Part shown: in pieces, positions 1 to 10,444 of the stretch | Position numbering within the stretch: the first letter of the stretch is position 1 | Layout: every line of letters starts with the position of its first letter | Assembly (NCBI RefSeq): GCF_002964785.1 | Contig: NZ_PQCC01000001.1 | Coordinates: 248,001-312,000 of the forward strand | Source of the DNA: Pseudoalteromonas sp. T1lg48 | Lineage (GTDB): Bacteria > Pseudomonadota > Gammaproteobacteria > Enterobacterales > Alteromonadaceae | Direction: 5' to 3' | Length of the DNA stretch: 64,000 nt | Made by a program: the position numbers and the translations under genes | Notes under the pieces: model-generated | What the model was told of the DNA's origin: nothing | Databases searched by the model: none | The model's input: the letters and a program-made list of their open reading frames with translations, nothing else

Positions 1-963
<963 letters not shown>

Positions 964-2124
964 CTATTTTGCGTCAATTTGCTGGGCCACACCGCCAAAA
1001 TTAATAGTCGATAAGCACTTTAGTTGAGGATTTTTAAGGTCAAGGTAGCTAAACCATAACTGCCGCTCATCGGCTGCAAGTAATTGATGTTGCTGCAACC
1101 AATGCGTCTGACAATAGCCATCGGCCTGCACTAAGGTCTTAGCCACACCACTAAGCTGATGCGGTTCCGCCAGGGCAATGTCATCAAACACGGCGTTAAG
1201 GTTGAGGTGCTCTAAGCCCATCTTTTCGATTAAGCGTCGAGTAACCTCAAGGGCCCGCTCGCAAAATAGGTTACGTAAGTAATGGGGATCGGGCTCCAGG
1301 ATGAGCAGCGCATCGTGCAGGGCTTTTTTACCTTCACCGTGGGCCAGAGTCACCTGATGTTGCCAAACCTGCTGAAAGATACGCAGATAAATCCGCGTCA
1401 GCGCCACCCGTCCCAGCTCCATCAAGAGGGCGCCAACATAGGCGGTGTAGGTATCTTGCTGCTCCAGTTCGGCCAGTTCAAACGCACAGGTAGCGCGGCT
1501 CAAGGCCGCTTCGCCGAGCTTGCGCTTCAGCAAGGGAAAGGGTTCACTGCTATGAGGAAGCCAATGGCGCAGGGCAGATTTGGGCAGGATCCACTTCAGT
1601 TTTTCCAGGCCCAAATAGCGCAATGCCAGTGCCGGTGTATCAATTTTCACCGCGCGCTCATTACCGTCCTGGCGAAGGTGCGACTGGTTTACCAAGGTGA
1701 CTAGGTCCCGCGCCAACCAGCTTAGGTGTTTTACCAGGGGCTCTAGGCGGTTAATGCTGACGCTCTTGCTGGCGAGCAGATCAATAAGCGCCACCGTTGC
1801 ATCATCTATGCCCAGCACCTCGGTGTAGAGGTGATCGAGTTCATCGAGCTGCGACTCAATTTCTGTTTCGATTAGGGAGTGTAAGTTAGTACTCACCTTT
1901 GCACGCAACAGCTCTAACTTTGAGCTGGCTTTTTGCCGCTGCGCTAAAGCAACCTGCTCCACCGCCAGCAAGGTGCGCTGCAACAGGGGTTCACTCGAAT
2001 GACCAGTCGTGGCTGTGCTCAAACCCAGTTGCCGTTGGGCAAACGCATGCCCAAGCAATAGATCATTACCGCGTCGCTCTAAGGCGCGGATGTGCTGACT
2101 GACTTGCTGAGCGTGCGTTTCCAT
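964..2124 (-). CDS. HDOD domain-containing protein
   Basis: A 386-residue soluble protein with no signal peptide or membrane segment. The N-terminal ~110 residues are helical and charged, likely coiled coil. Residues ~110-300 look like an HDOD domain (IDLLASKSVSINRLEPLVKH, then LALRYLGLEKLKWILPKSAL), a non-catalytic relative of HD phosphohydrolases; the metal-binding HD pair is not evident. HDOD proteins are usually signalling or regulatory, but no specific role can be given. It lies 10 bp downstream of pabA in the same direction and upstream of argD, an arrangement I recall from Shewanella. The family call rests on pattern, not on a search. Confidence 0.6.
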   Translation of the reverse strand: METHAQQVSQHIRALERRGNDLLLGHAFAQRQLGLSTATTGHSSEPLLQRTLLAVEQVALAQRQKASSKLELLRAKVSTNLHSLIETEIESQLDELDHLYTEVLGIDDATVALIDLLASKSVSINRLEPLVKHLSWLARDLVTLVNQSHLRQDGNERAVKIDTPALALRYLGLEKLKWILPKSALRHWLPHSSEPFPLLKRKLGEAALSRATCAFELAELEQQDTYTAYVGALLMELGRVALTRIYLRIFQQVWQHQVTLAHGEGKKALHDALLILEPDPHYLRNLFCERALEVTRRLIEKMGLEHLNLNAVFDDIALAEPHQLSGVAKTLVQADGYCQTHWLQQHQLLAADERQLWFSYLDLKNPQLKCLSTINFGGVAQQIDAK

Positions 2125-2134
2125 GAACTGATCG

Positions 2135-2716
2135 TTAATGAGCGTCGATAAATTGTTTTAGCATGTCTAACCCGTGCGCCGTTAAAATGGCTTCCGGATG
2201 GAACTGAATCCCTTCTAATGCCTTGTCGGTATGCAGTAACCCCATGATTTCATCCATCGCACCCTGCTCATCCTCGGTCCAGGCGGTAATTTGTAACTCG
2301 GCAGGCAAACTCTCCGGTGCCACCACCAGGGAGTGATAACGGCATACCTCAATACGCTCACCTAGCTCGGTGAAAACACCCTGTTGCGAGGTACGGATCA
2401 TCGAGGTTTTGCCATGCATTACCTGCTTGGCGCGCACCACCTGAGCCCCTAGGGCCTGAGCTATAGTCTGATGACCCAGACAAACGCCAAGGATGGGAAT
2501 AATACCTTGGAAACGGCGCACCACATCGAGGCAAATACCCGCTTCATTGGGGCTGCATGGCCCGGGAGAAAGAACGATATGATCGGGTTTAAGCGCTTGA
2601 ATATCGGCCAGGGAAAGCTCATCGTTGCGCTTTACCAGCACCTCCTGGTCAAGACGCTGGAAATACTGCACCAAGTTAAAGGTAAATGAGTCGTAATTGT
2701 CGATCATTAATAACAT
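2135..2716 (-). CDS. pabA: Aminodeoxychorismate/anthranilate synthase glutamine amidotransferase subunit
   Basis: A class I glutamine amidotransferase of 193 residues that supplies ammonia from glutamine to PabB (p-aminobenzoate, folate path) or TrpE. The start MLLMIDNYDSFTFNLV is typical of the family; the nucleophile elbow GVCLGHQT carries Cys79, and FHPEAIL near the C-terminus gives the His-Glu pair. I chose ATG at 2716, preceded by GGAAG. An in-frame ATG at 2743 would add nine residues that are encoded by the upstream terminator hairpin and are absent from the family. Proximity to argD, as in E. coli, and lack of other trp genes favour pabA over trpG. Confidence 0.9.
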   Translation of the reverse strand: MLLMIDNYDSFTFNLVQYFQRLDQEVLVKRNDELSLADIQALKPDHIVLSPGPCSPNEAGICLDVVRRFQGIIPILGVCLGHQTIAQALGAQVVRAKQVMHGKTSMIRTSQQGVFTELGERIEVCRYHSLVVAPESLPAELQITAWTEDEQGAMDEIMGLLHTDKALEGIQFHPEAILTAHGLDMLKQFIDAH

Positions 2717-2730
2717 GGAATCTTCCACTA

Positions 2731-2761
2731 AAAAGCCAAGCATTCTTGATGCTTGGCTTTG
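2731..2761 (-). terminator. Intrinsic terminator after trpS
   Basis: A perfect 12-bp stem (2732-2743 with 2749-2760, arm AAAGCCAAGCAT) closes a 5-base loop, followed on the minus strand by a run of Ts. It separates trpS from pabA. Confidence 0.85.
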
Positions 2762-2786
2762 GTTTTCTCTATTGCAGCCCTAACCG

Positions 2787-3791
2787 TTAGGGGCGCGGAA
2801 TAAAGCCAAGAGCATCGTACACCGCCTTCAATGTAGGCGCGGCTTTCGCTCTGGCCTTCTCGGCGCCGCTGCGCATGATTTGGTCCAATAACGCCTGATC
2901 AGCACGGATCTCTTTAAAGCGCTGTTGAATCGGCTCGATCATCGCCACCACGGCATCGGCGGTGTCCTTCTTCAGGTGACCATACATCTTGTCTTCGTAT
3001 TCAGGTACCAAGTCATCGATAGAACGTTTGGTTGCCACAGACAGTAAGGTCAACAAGTTAGATACACCCGGCTTTTCTTCGCGGTCAAAATAAATACGCG
3101 CTTGCTCGTCAGAATCGGTCACCGCTTTTTTCAGCTTTTTCTCGATCTTCTTCGGCTCGTCCAGAAGCATGATGTAACCATTTGGATTTTCATCCGACTT
3201 TGACATCTTCTTCAACGGATCCTGCAGACTCATTACCCGCGCACCAAGCTCTGGAATATAGGGCTCAGGCAGCTTAAATACCTCACCATAGAGGTTATTA
3301 AAACGCGTAGCGATATCCCGTGTCAGCTCCAGATGCTGCTTCTGGTCTTCGCCCACAGGCACTTGATCCGCTTGATACAGGAGGATATCGGCGGCCTGCA
3401 ATACCGGGTAAGCAAATAAGCCCACATTGACGTTATTGGCATGTTTGGCCGACTTATCCTTGAACTGAGTCATGCGGTTAAGCTCGCCCATTTGCGCGTA
3501 ACAGTTCAATACCCAGGCCAGTTGTGCATGCTCTGGCACCTGAGATTGTACAAATAACGCCGCCTTTTCCGGGTCGATACCACAGGCCGCATAAAGAGCC
3601 ACGCCGTCTAGCACGCGAGAGCGCAGTACTTCAGGCTCCTGGCGGATAGTGATGGCATGGAGGTCAACCAGCATAAAGTAACTTTCATGATGCTCTTGTA
3701 AGCTAAGCCACTGGTTAATGGCGCCAACATAATTGCCGATTGTCATACCACCTGTTGGCTGAATGCCGCTTAACACTACTGGTTTACTCAT
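2787..3791 (-). CDS. trpS: Tryptophanyl-tRNA synthetase
   Basis: 334 residues, the usual length for bacterial TrpRS. It charges tRNA-Trp with tryptophan using ATP. Class I signatures are visible: the HIGH-type motif TIGN within [14 protein letters not shown] (residues 11-24) and KMSKS at about residues 195-199. The ATG is preceded by AAAGGA with good spacing. It is the last gene of the aroK-aroB-damX-dam / rpe-gph-trpS order known from E. coli, 16 bp after gph, and ends at a strong terminator. Confidence 0.97.
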   Translation of the reverse strand: MSKPVVLSGIQPTGGMTIGNYVGAINQWLSLQEHHESYFMLVDLHAITIRQEPEVLRSRVLDGVALYAACGIDPEKAALFVQSQVPEHAQLAWVLNCYAQMGELNRMTQFKDKSAKHANNVNVGLFAYPVLQAADILLYQADQVPVGEDQKQHLELTRDIATRFNNLYGEVFKLPEPYIPELGARVMSLQDPLKKMSKSDENPNGYIMLLDEPKKIEKKLKKAVTDSDEQARIYFDREEKPGVSNLLTLLSVATKRSIDDLVPEYEDKMYGHLKKDTADAVVAMIEPIQQRFKEIRADQALLDQIMRSGAEKARAKAAPTLKAVYDALGFIPRP

Positions 3792-3807
3792 GATGTTCCT
3801 TTATTGC

Positions 3808-4470
3808 TTATCGATTAATGGCGGTGATTATATCTAAGAATTGGTCACAGAGGTACTGTGGATTGTACTGGCGCAGATCCTCGCCCTGATGATAACCGCC
3901 GCTCAGCGCCAAGGCATCCATGGCCGCTGCCTGTGCCGCCAATAGATCCGATTTCGAGTCGCCGATCATCAGACACTGAGACGGTTCAGCCCCCAACTGT
4001 TGGCAGGCCTTAAGCAGGGGTTCTGGCGACGGCTTTTTCTCGCCGTCATCGCCACAGACAACCGCCTGAAAATGACTGGCAATCCCCAACTGTTGCAATA
4101 ACGCCTCGGTAAAGCGGCGGGCCTTGTTGGTGACTACCGCCTTGGGCGTTGCGGCAAAGGCCGCCAACACGGTTTCCACATGAGGATAAAGCTGCGAATA
4201 CTGCCCCAAAACTTCAAGATAATGTTTGCAGAACAGGTCATTGGCACGGCTAATTTCCTGCTCCGTTAGCAGCGGGTTAGGCTCCATATCACCGCTAAGC
4301 GAGCGCACCACAAGCTGCTCTATGCCATTACCGACAAACTGGCTGACCATGGCGTGAGAGATCACCGGACGGGCCAGGTCGGTGAGCATTAAGTTCACCG
4401 CCATGTACATGTCCGGCACGCTGTCGACCAGGGTGCCATCGAGATCAAATATCAGCGCTTGATATTTCAC
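3808..4470 (-). CDS. gph: Phosphoglycolate phosphatase
   Basis: A HAD-superfamily phosphatase of 220 residues that hydrolyses 2-phosphoglycolate, a product of DNA 3'-end repair and oxygenase side reactions. HAD motif I is DLDGTLVDS (residues 9-17, nucleophile Asp9); motif II is the VVTNK segment; the C-terminal [10 protein letters not shown] is motif IV. The start overlaps the rpe stop by 4 bases (ATGA), implying translational coupling. Gph of this type is about 220-250 residues, so the protein is complete. Gene order rpe-gph-trpS supports this call over other HAD phosphatases. Confidence 0.93.
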   Translation of the reverse strand: MKYQALIFDLDGTLVDSVPDMYMAVNLMLTDLARPVISHAMVSQFVGNGIEQLVVRSLSGDMEPNPLLTEQEISRANDLFCKHYLEVLGQYSQLYPHVETVLAAFAATPKAVVTNKARRFTEALLQQLGIASHFQAVVCGDDGEKKPSPEPLLKACQQLGAEPSQCLMIGDSKSDLLAAQAAAMDALALSGGYHQGEDLRQYNPQYLCDQFLDIITAINR

Positions 4471-5141
4471 TGGGCAACCTTGGCTAATTCATCGCGCATT
4501 TGCTCGATCACCACCTGATAGTCGGGCTGGTTGAAAATAGCAGAGCCGGCCACAAACATGTCGGCACCGGCGGCCGCCACTTCGGCAATGTTATCTACCT
4601 TCACGCCACCATCTACCTCAAGACGAATATCACGACCACTGGCATCGATCATGGCGCGTACCTGCTTAAGCTTTTCCAGGGTATGGGGAATAAAGCTCTG
4701 ACCGCCAAATCCCGGGTTAACCGACATCAACAAAATAACATCTAGCTTATCGATCACATGCTCAATAATATGCAGCGGCGTCGCCGGATTAAATACCAGA
4801 CCAGCCTGACAGCCATGCTCTTTGATCAAGGCAAGGGTACGATCCACATGTTCGCTGGCCTCGGGATGGAAGGTAATAATGCTGGCACCGGCCTTGGCAA
4901 ATTCGGGGATCAGGCTGTCGACCGGCTTAACCATTAGGTGCACATCTATCGGTGCGGTGATACCGTAATCTCTGAGTGCCTTACAAACCATGGGGCCGAA
5001 CGTCAAATTAGGCACATAGTGATTATCCATCACATCAAAATGCACAACATCGGCACCGGCCGAAATAACACGCTCTACGTCTTCACCAAGACGGGCAAAG
5101 TCGGCGGAAAGGATCGAGGGCGCGATCAGGTAGTCTTTCAT
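4467..5141 (-). CDS. rpe: Ribulose-phosphate 3-epimerase
   Basis: A 224-residue TIM barrel that interconverts D-ribulose 5-phosphate and D-xylulose 5-phosphate in the pentose phosphate pathway. The start [20 protein letters not shown], the metal-site motifs [12 protein letters not shown] and VHLMV, the [10 protein letters not shown] loop and the LEVDGGVK strand with Asp177 are all present. An AGGAGCA ribosome site precedes the ATG. It is first in the rpe-gph-trpS unit. In E. coli dam lies directly upstream, but here two small plus-strand genes come between. Confidence 0.96.
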   Translation of the reverse strand: MKDYLIAPSILSADFARLGEDVERVISAGADVVHFDVMDNHYVPNLTFGPMVCKALRDYGITAPIDVHLMVKPVDSLIPEFAKAGASIITFHPEASEHVDRTLALIKEHGCQAGLVFNPATPLHIIEHVIDKLDVILLMSVNPGFGGQSFIPHTLEKLKQVRAMIDASGRDIRLEVDGGVKVDNIAEVAAAGADMFVAGSAIFNQPDYQVVIEQMRDELAKVAQ

Positions 5142-5398
5142 AATACTGCTCCTTTGAACGGGGCCTATACTTTAACGAAAAATACTCGCGGATGTTAGCG
5201 TATGTTTATATTTGCGTAGGAATAGCTAGATTCAGGCGAATTATTTAGAAACAAAAAGTTAACGCCATTTCGTTAACATAAAATAAACATTACACCCTTG
5301 TTTTTAAAGTAAAAAGCTTGATTATTTCTAAAAGTTCAGTTGTTTTTTTGTACAACTTTGAGTAAGCTCTAGGGACTACTTAAGGATCGGAGAGGGAT

Positions 5399-5707
5399 AT
5401 GTTGTTAGGGCTGAAAAAACATACGTTGTTAGCAGGCGTTACTTCTGCTGCTGTCATTGTTGGCACCTATGGTATCCAATCTGGCTCCTCAATAAACTCT
5501 GACTCATACAGCCAATGCATTTGCGACACAAATGCGTTTGGTGAGCGCACGCAAGATTGCGCTAGCCCCGAGGGTGAACAATCCTGGTTTTCTTGGTTTG
5601 CAGGCGATAGCCGCAGTGCCCAGTTTCATTATTTAGACTTGTTGGAGTTACTCAGCCGTAGCGACAACAAAGAAAACGCACGGCAATTCTCCAGCAGCTC
5701 CTACTAA
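5399..5707 (+). CDS. Small hypothetical protein with N-terminal hydrophobic segment
   Basis: 102 residues of no recognised family. The N-terminus (MLLGLKKH, then a hydrophobic stretch at about residues 9-26) looks like a membrane anchor or signal sequence; the rest is polar, with a short CIC motif, a Trp-rich SWFSWFAG patch and a serine-rich tail. ATG is preceded by GGAGAGG, a convincing ribosome site, and no gene lies on the opposite strand, so it is probably real. It is followed after 12 bp by the DUF2970 gene in the same direction. Its 250-bp upstream region is AT-rich and shared with the divergent rpe promoter. Confidence 0.6.
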   Translation: MLLGLKKHTLLAGVTSAAVIVGTYGIQSGSSINSDSYSQCICDTNAFGERTQDCASPEGEQSWFSWFAGDSRSAQFHYLDLLELLSRSDNKENARQFSSSSY

Positions 5708-5719
5708 GCAGAGGCTATC

Positions 5720-5899
5720 ATGTGGTCACAAATTCAAACTGTGGTCGCGGCTTTCTTTGGTGTACAAAGCGACGCCAAACGTCAACAAGACTTTAGCAAT
5801 CATAACCCCAAGGTTATCATCGCCCTCGCCATAGTGCTGTTTATTCTCTTTGTCTTAGCCGTGTTTGGCTTGGTTCAACTGGTATTGGCGACCGGATAA
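5720..5899 (+). CDS. DUF2970 family small membrane protein
   Basis: A 59-residue protein starting MWSQIQTVVAAFFGVQSDAK and ending in one hydrophobic helix (about residues 32-57). The N-terminal AAFFGVQS followed by a basic/DF segment and a C-terminal membrane span match my memory of DUF2970 proteins, which are short inner-membrane proteins of unknown function. It lies 12 bp after the 102-residue gene and probably shares its transcript. Its last 45 bases overlap the 3' end of dam on the other strand, so the two genes converge tail to tail inside each other. Confidence 0.75.
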   Translation: MWSQIQTVVAAFFGVQSDAKRQQDFSNHNPKVIIALAIVLFILFVLAVFGLVQLVLATG

Positions 5900-6733
5900 A
5901 TACATTGCCATCAATTCGCTCACCTTATTGCGGCCATTGCCTTTGGGACTAATGGTGCGCTTTACCCGCAACACATCAATATCCGCCTGCTCGTAGATCT
6001 TTCGTGTCCACAGCGTATCGTGATTGGAAATCAGCACCGAGGTTTTCTGGGTACCGGCGGCGTATTCAGCCAGGTTGGCCAGATTAGCCTGATCGTCCAG
6101 ATTAAAACCGCCTTTGGCATAACTGGTAAAGGAGGCTGTTTTACTGAGCGGTACATAGGGTGGATCGCAATACACCACGGCATCTTGCGGTAATGAGGCA
6201 AAAACCTCGCGATAGCTTAAACAGGTAAAGGTAGCCAGCTGCGCCTTTTCGGCAAAAAAGTACATTTCCGCTTCAGGGAAATAGGGCTTTTTATACTTAC
6301 CAAAGGGCACATTAAAAATGCCTTTTAGGTTATAGCGACACAAGCCATTGTAGCCATGGCGGTTCATATAGAGGAATAAAATAGCGCGCTCATAGGCATC
6401 ACGGCTTTCGTTAAAGCGTGCTCGCAAGCCATAATACACATCGGCGTCATTGTTGAGTTCGGTAAACAGCTTACGCGCGTCGCTAATAAACTCATCAGGA
6501 GCATGCGCTAATTCTTTGTAGAGGTTGATTAGATCGGCATTAATATCATTAAGTACATAGTGCTTAAAATTGGTATTAAGAAACACCGAGCCGGCACCAA
6601 CAAAGGGTTCAACGAGCGTAGATGCAGAGCTGCCGGTGAGCTCCTGGGCTTGATCCAAACGCTTAGCGATATCTTCGACCAAACTGTATTTGCCGCCCGC
6701 CCATTTCAGGAAAGCACGGGTTTTCTTTTGCAT
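5855..6733 (-). CDS. dam: DNA adenine methylase (GATC)
   Basis: 292 residues, slightly longer than E. coli Dam (278). It transfers a methyl group from S-adenosylmethionine to adenine N6 in GATC, marking the parental strand for mismatch repair and timing replication. Visible motifs: FLKWAGGK (residues 8-15) and FVGAGSVFLN (44-53) for cofactor binding, and the catalytic DPPY at 190-193. ATG lacks a strong ribosome site. It lies 94 bp downstream of damX in the aroK-aroB-damX-dam order. The 3' end overlaps the convergent DUF2970 gene by 45 bp. Confidence 0.95.
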   Translation of the reverse strand: MQKKTRAFLKWAGGKYSLVEDIAKRLDQAQELTGSSASTLVEPFVGAGSVFLNTNFKHYVLNDINADLINLYKELAHAPDEFISDARKLFTELNNDADVYYGLRARFNESRDAYERAILFLYMNRHGYNGLCRYNLKGIFNVPFGKYKKPYFPEAEMYFFAEKAQLATFTCLSYREVFASLPQDAVVYCDPPYVPLSKTASFTSYAKGGFNLDDQANLANLAEYAAGTQKTSVLISNHDTLWTRKIYEQADIDVLRVKRTISPKGNGRNKVSELMAMYLSGRQYQLNQAKHG

Positions 6734-6827
6734 CTATTCTACTAGCTCATCTATTGAGGTTAATTATTATCTCACTTCCCAGTGATAGCATATGTATTAC
6801 CCAGGGTAACTGGATTAACGCCAAATT

Positions 6828-8132
6828 CTACCGCAATTCTGGGGCCTGTTGCGAGTTTATCTCCGCTTTTATCTGCGCTATTTGTTTGGCATAGGGCTGG
6901 GCCGCCTCGATTTTTGCGCGTATTACCGCTAACTGAGGGGTCAACTCATCTTTGGCCACGGCCTGTGCCCAAGTCACAACATGCCAGCCTTTATCGGCAC
7001 GATAATAATGGTGCACCTCGCCCGCTAATCCATATCGGTGAATATAGGCTGCTATTTGTTGTGGTTGCGACATGATGGTCAACTGCCACACCCATAATTT
7101 TTCATCCTGATTAAGGTACCATTGATGATCAAAGGGCTGCTCAGCCATGGCGGCTTTAGGCTCGGTATCCATCTCTGCGGCCTTGTCATCTAAGCTTGGA
7201 ATGCGTGGTTCCGAGCTCTCTAATGCCAACAGGACGGCAGCAGCATCATTGTAACTGGCACCATCCTTATCACTCGAGGTGTCGTCTAGCTGCACGGCGA
7301 CGTGTTCGGGTTTTGCGGTATTCATTGACGCTGAACTCTGCAAAGGCGCAGCAGCCACAACCTGTGGAGATACCTGACTGTCGGCCAACAGCTCGACGGG
7401 CTGCAGCGAATCCTGTGTGGCATCTGGCCAATAGCGATAGCCCAAACTAATAACCAGTATCAGTAACACCAGCAGCGCTGGGCCCAGCCGCCACCATAAA
7501 GAGGTTTTCGCTGTTTGCGCCGGCATTTGCTGCTCGCTTTGCCATTGCAGTAACAATGCCGGATTCCCACCACATTGACGTAAGAACTCGGCAAAAATTG
7601 GATCTTCGCGACGGGGCAACTGCGCATAAAAATAGCCCAGCAGGCGCTCGCTTTCTTGCTCCGATAAGGGCTCCAGATGAATATCTATGGCCCCGCTCAG
7701 CAGCCCTCCTTGGGATGAGGCGCAGAGGATATACAGGGTTCCCGGTGCCGTTTTGGCCAAATAGTGCAGCTCGGCGATAAATTCCTCCGACAGCTGCTTG
7801 GCATTATCGAACACCCATAAAAGTGGTCGCTCGCCCTGCTCTTTAAGCAGACGAAAAAAGTTCTCGCGCAGCGGCAGATCCAGGTCTATCAGGGGCGATG
7901 CAAAGCTATGCTCAAGCAACTGGGTTTGCAACTGCTCGTCACGGCTCTGTGCCGTAACTTGAATATAGGCCTTATGAAATGACTCGTAGTGATCGGTAAC
8001 GAAATGCTCCAGCAGGTAGCTTTTTCCTAGGCCACTGCCACCCACCAAGTGAATAAGGTTTTGTCCATAGCTGAACTGTAAGGCGATACGCTTCGCTAGC
8101 GCCGCCCGTGATGGCAAAATGGGCGATTGCAT
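6828..8132 (-). CDS. damX: Cell division protein DamX (AAA ATPase and SPOR domains)
   Basis: 434 residues. The N-terminal half is an AAA-type ATPase with Walker A GGSGLGKS (about residues 31-38) and a Walker B-like LLWVFDNA. One membrane span follows at about 216-236 (LLVLLILVISLGY), then a low-complexity periplasmic linker and a C-terminal SPOR domain (about 345-420) that would bind denuded septal peptidoglycan. SPOR proteins of this type gather at the division ring. Its ATG shares one base with the aroB stop (TAATG). Order aroK-aroB-damX-dam supports the call. Confidence 0.9.
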   Translation of the reverse strand: MQSPILPSRAALAKRIALQFSYGQNLIHLVGGSGLGKSYLLEHFVTDHYESFHKAYIQVTAQSRDEQLQTQLLEHSFASPLIDLDLPLRENFFRLLKEQGERPLLWVFDNAKQLSEEFIAELHYLAKTAPGTLYILCASSQGGLLSGAIDIHLEPLSEQESERLLGYFYAQLPRREDPIFAEFLRQCGGNPALLLQWQSEQQMPAQTAKTSLWWRLGPALLVLLILVISLGYRYWPDATQDSLQPVELLADSQVSPQVVAAAPLQSSASMNTAKPEHVAVQLDDTSSDKDGASYNDAAAVLLALESSEPRIPSLDDKAAEMDTEPKAAMAEQPFDHQWYLNQDEKLWVWQLTIMSQPQQIAAYIHRYGLAGEVHHYYRADKGWHVVTWAQAVAKDELTPQLAVIRAKIEAAQPYAKQIAQIKAEINSQQAPELR

Positions 8133-9208
8133 TAGCGTGCGAGCAGTGTCTCTAGCTCGGCGTCGCTTACATCATCGACCAGCTCACATCGGCCAAACTG
8201 GCTAGGAAGAATAAAGCGAATGCGTCCGGCTTTGTTTTTCTTATCCTTACGCATATGGGCAATAAACTGCGCAGGGGTCATCTCATCGGGTATCTGCACC
8301 GGTAAGTCATAGGCTTTCAACAGCGCAATAATACGCTTAACCTCGGCCGCACTGAGCTTGCCACGGCTATGCGCCAATTGCGCCGCCAGCACCATGCCGA
8401 CCGCAACCGCTTCGCCATGAAGCCAGGTACCGTAGCCCATTTCCGCCTCGATGGCATGACCGAAGGTATGGCCCAAGTTCAGCAGAGCCCTGAGCCCTGC
8501 TTCCTTTTCGTCCGCCGCGACGATTTCCGCCTTTATGGCACAGCAACGCTGGATCACCCGCGGTAATAGCTGGGCGTCCAAGGCCTTGATTTCTTCCACG
8601 TTGCGCTCAAGCAATTCAAACAACTCAAGGTCATAGATCAGGCCGTACTTAATCACCTCGGCCATTCCGGCGGCAAACTCTTTGGCTGGCAAGGTGGCAA
8701 GCGCAGCGGTATCGATAAATACCGCCTGCGGCTGATAAAAGGCGCCGATCATATTCTTGCCCAGAGGGTGATTAACCGCGGTTTTTCCGCCCACGGATGA
8801 ATCAACCTGGGATAACAAGGTCGTGGGGATCTGCACAAAGGGCACACCACGTTGATAACAGGCGGCCACAAAGCCGGTCAGATCACCGACTACTCCGCCA
8901 CCCAGGGCTAGTAAAACCGTATCGCGGCCGCAATTATGCTCTAGTAAAAAGGCATTAAGGCGTTCAAACGATTCTAGCGTCTTGTATTGCTCGCCGTCGG
9001 GGAGCACGAATACTAGGGGCTCTTTTACTGCCAGGCTGGCAAGAAGGGTGTCGAGGTATAAGGGAGCGATGGTTTCATTGGTAACAATCACAGCCCGTCG
9101 CTCGCCTACATATTGCTGCAGGCGGGCGCCATCGGACATTAACTTGTTACCAATAAAGATGGGATAACTGCGCTCACCGAGTTCAACATTGAGTTCCAGC
9201 ATGCGCAA
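8132..9208 (-). CDS. aroB: 3-dehydroquinate synthase
   Basis: 358 residues, complete. It converts DAHP to 3-dehydroquinate, the second step of the shikimate pathway, using NAD and a divalent metal. Family motifs are clear: DGEQYKTLE, the NAD-binding [19 protein letters not shown], and [20 protein letters not shown] followed by [10 protein letters not shown]. The metal ligands lie in [15 protein letters not shown] and LHGEAVA. It starts 14 bp after aroK and overlaps damX by one base, so the three genes look like one operon. Confidence 0.97.
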   Translation of the reverse strand: MRMLELNVELGERSYPIFIGNKLMSDGARLQQYVGERRAVIVTNETIAPLYLDTLLASLAVKEPLVFVLPDGEQYKTLESFERLNAFLLEHNCGRDTVLLALGGGVVGDLTGFVAACYQRGVPFVQIPTTLLSQVDSSVGGKTAVNHPLGKNMIGAFYQPQAVFIDTAALATLPAKEFAAGMAEVIKYGLIYDLELFELLERNVEEIKALDAQLLPRVIQRCCAIKAEIVAADEKEAGLRALLNLGHTFGHAIEAEMGYGTWLHGEAVAVGMVLAAQLAHSRGKLSAAEVKRIIALLKAYDLPVQIPDEMTPAQFIAHMRKDKKNKAGRIRFILPSQFGRCELVDDVSDAELETLLAR

Positions 9209-9222
9209 TTCTCCTTGGGTAT

Positions 9223-9741
9223 TTAGAAGTTAAGTTTCTCGATAATTTGGTTAGCCACGACTTTTGCGCTCTGCTCATCGGTACGCACAACGAAGTCGGC
9301 GATTTCTTGATACAGCGGATTACGCTCTTCGGCTAAACGCTCCAATACGTGTTGCGGCGCTTCTTCTGTTTGCAGAAGAGGACGACGTTTATCACGCTGG
9401 GTACGAGCAACTTGTTTTTCAATTGGGGTCTCAAGGTATACTACGATACCGCGTGCAGACAGTTTGTTGCGTACTTCTTTACTGACTACTGAGCCACCAC
9501 CTGTTGCTAATACGATACCCTGAAGCTCGGTTAGATCCGTGATCACCGCTTCTTCGCGACGACGGAAACCATCTTCACCTTCGATATCAAACACCCAAGC
9601 AATGTCGGCACCTGTGCGGCGCTCGATTTCGTTATCCGAGTCATAAAACTCAAGGTGCAGTTGGTCTGCAATGTGGCGACCAATTGTGCTCTTTCCGGCC
9701 CCCATAGGACCTACTAGAAATATATTACGTTTCTCAGCCAT
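9223..9741 (-). CDS. aroK: Shikimate kinase I
   Basis: 172 residues. It phosphorylates shikimate with ATP. Walker A is GPMGAGKS (residues 11-18), followed by the shikimate-binding DSDNEIE and the GGGSV motif (about residues 79-83). The FRRREE segment and DKRRPLL lid loop are present. It is first in aroK-aroB-damX. In E. coli and many relatives pilus secretin genes (hofQ/pilQ) precede aroK; here the upstream gene is sspB, 220 bp away. Confidence 0.96.
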   Translation of the reverse strand: MAEKRNIFLVGPMGAGKSTIGRHIADQLHLEFYDSDNEIERRTGADIAWVFDIEGEDGFRRREEAVITDLTELQGIVLATGGGSVVSKEVRNKLSARGIVVYLETPIEKQVARTQRDKRRPLLQTEEAPQHVLERLAEERNPLYQEIADFVVRTDEQSAKVVANQIIEKLNF

Positions 9742-9896
9742 ATCTTTTAGTACAAACGAACTCTAAAATTTGAAATAAAACCCCGCCTCGCGACTGGCCC
9801 CAAAATTCAAGGGGGAGATTATCTCAGTAATTTATGCCTGTTTTCAAGCATAATACTGCAAATAATCACAGTGGGCGGTCGGTCAGTTAAATAGCA

Positions 9897-9935
9897 ATCC
9901 ATAGTCAGGGCTGTATGCGGTGCCAGACCATGGAT
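9897..9935. repeat. Interrupted inverted repeat between sspB and aroK
   Basis: ATCCATAGTC (9897-9906) pairs with GACCATGGAT (9926-9935) with one mismatch, and GGC/GCC inside can extend the stem. No T run follows on either strand, so it is not a standard terminator. It lies 27 bp past the sspB stop and could stabilise the sspAB mRNA end or be a relic. Confidence 0.4.
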
Positions 9936-9961
9936 CGTTATTTTTGCCGCAGATGATTAGG

Positions 9962-10444
9962 CTACTTAATCACTTTCAAGTGATTCGCTTTTTTGCCTTT
10001 GCCGTCGTCCTGACTGTTATCACGGCTTGCTTGTGGGTTTGGATTGTCAATTGCCTCAAGCCCGGTCTGCGGTTGTTGCGACTCTGACTCGGCAGTTGAT
10101 TGTACTGCTTCAGAACGATCCTGCTCTTCGTATAACTCTTCTTGAGTAAATACGGTGCCTTCGCCGTTTTCCCTGGCATAGATGGCCAACACTGCTCCCA
10201 TCGGCACATAGACCTGCATGGGCTGACCACCAAAGCGAGCGTTAAAGGTCAATGCTCGATTATCCATGGAAAATTGCGTTACGGCGCTCGGGCTAATGTT
10301 CAACACAATTTGTCCGTCTTGCACAAACTGGGTTGGCACCTGCACCTGAGCGAACTCGGCATCAACAACCAGGTGCGGTGTGCACTGGTTGTCGACTATC
10401 CAATCGTAAAAGGCACGTAGCAGATAAGGTCTGTTAGGTGTCAT
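9962..10444 (-). CDS. sspB: ClpXP protease specificity-enhancing factor SspB
   Basis: 160 residues. SspB tethers ssrA-tagged proteins to ClpX. The N-terminal ~110 residues match the substrate-binding fold (RPYLLRAFYDWIVDNQ, TPHLVVDA, NISPSAV, FNARFGG). A flexible acidic and Gln-rich linker follows, and the last residues (NHLKVIK) form the basic-hydrophobic tail that docks on ClpX. The ATG shares one base with the sspA stop (TAATG), so it is coupled to sspA. Confidence 0.95.
   Translation of the reverse strand: MTPNRPYLLRAFYDWIVDNQCTPHLVVDAEFAQVQVPTQFVQDGQIVLNISPSAVTQFSMDNRALTFNARFGGQPMQVYVPMGAVLAIYARENGEGTVFTQEELYEEQDRSEAVQSTAESESQQPQTGLEAIDNPNPQASRDNSQDDGKGKKANHLKVIK

Noticed and set aside
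2717..2743. Longer pabA start at 2743
   Set aside because: The extra codons are made of the trpS terminator hairpin and the family begins at MLLMIDNYDSF.
5399..5707. The possibility that the 102-residue protein is a peptide substrate for TldD/PmbA
   Set aside because: TldD and PmbA lie 30 kb away and the sequence has no core-peptide features; nothing supports the link.
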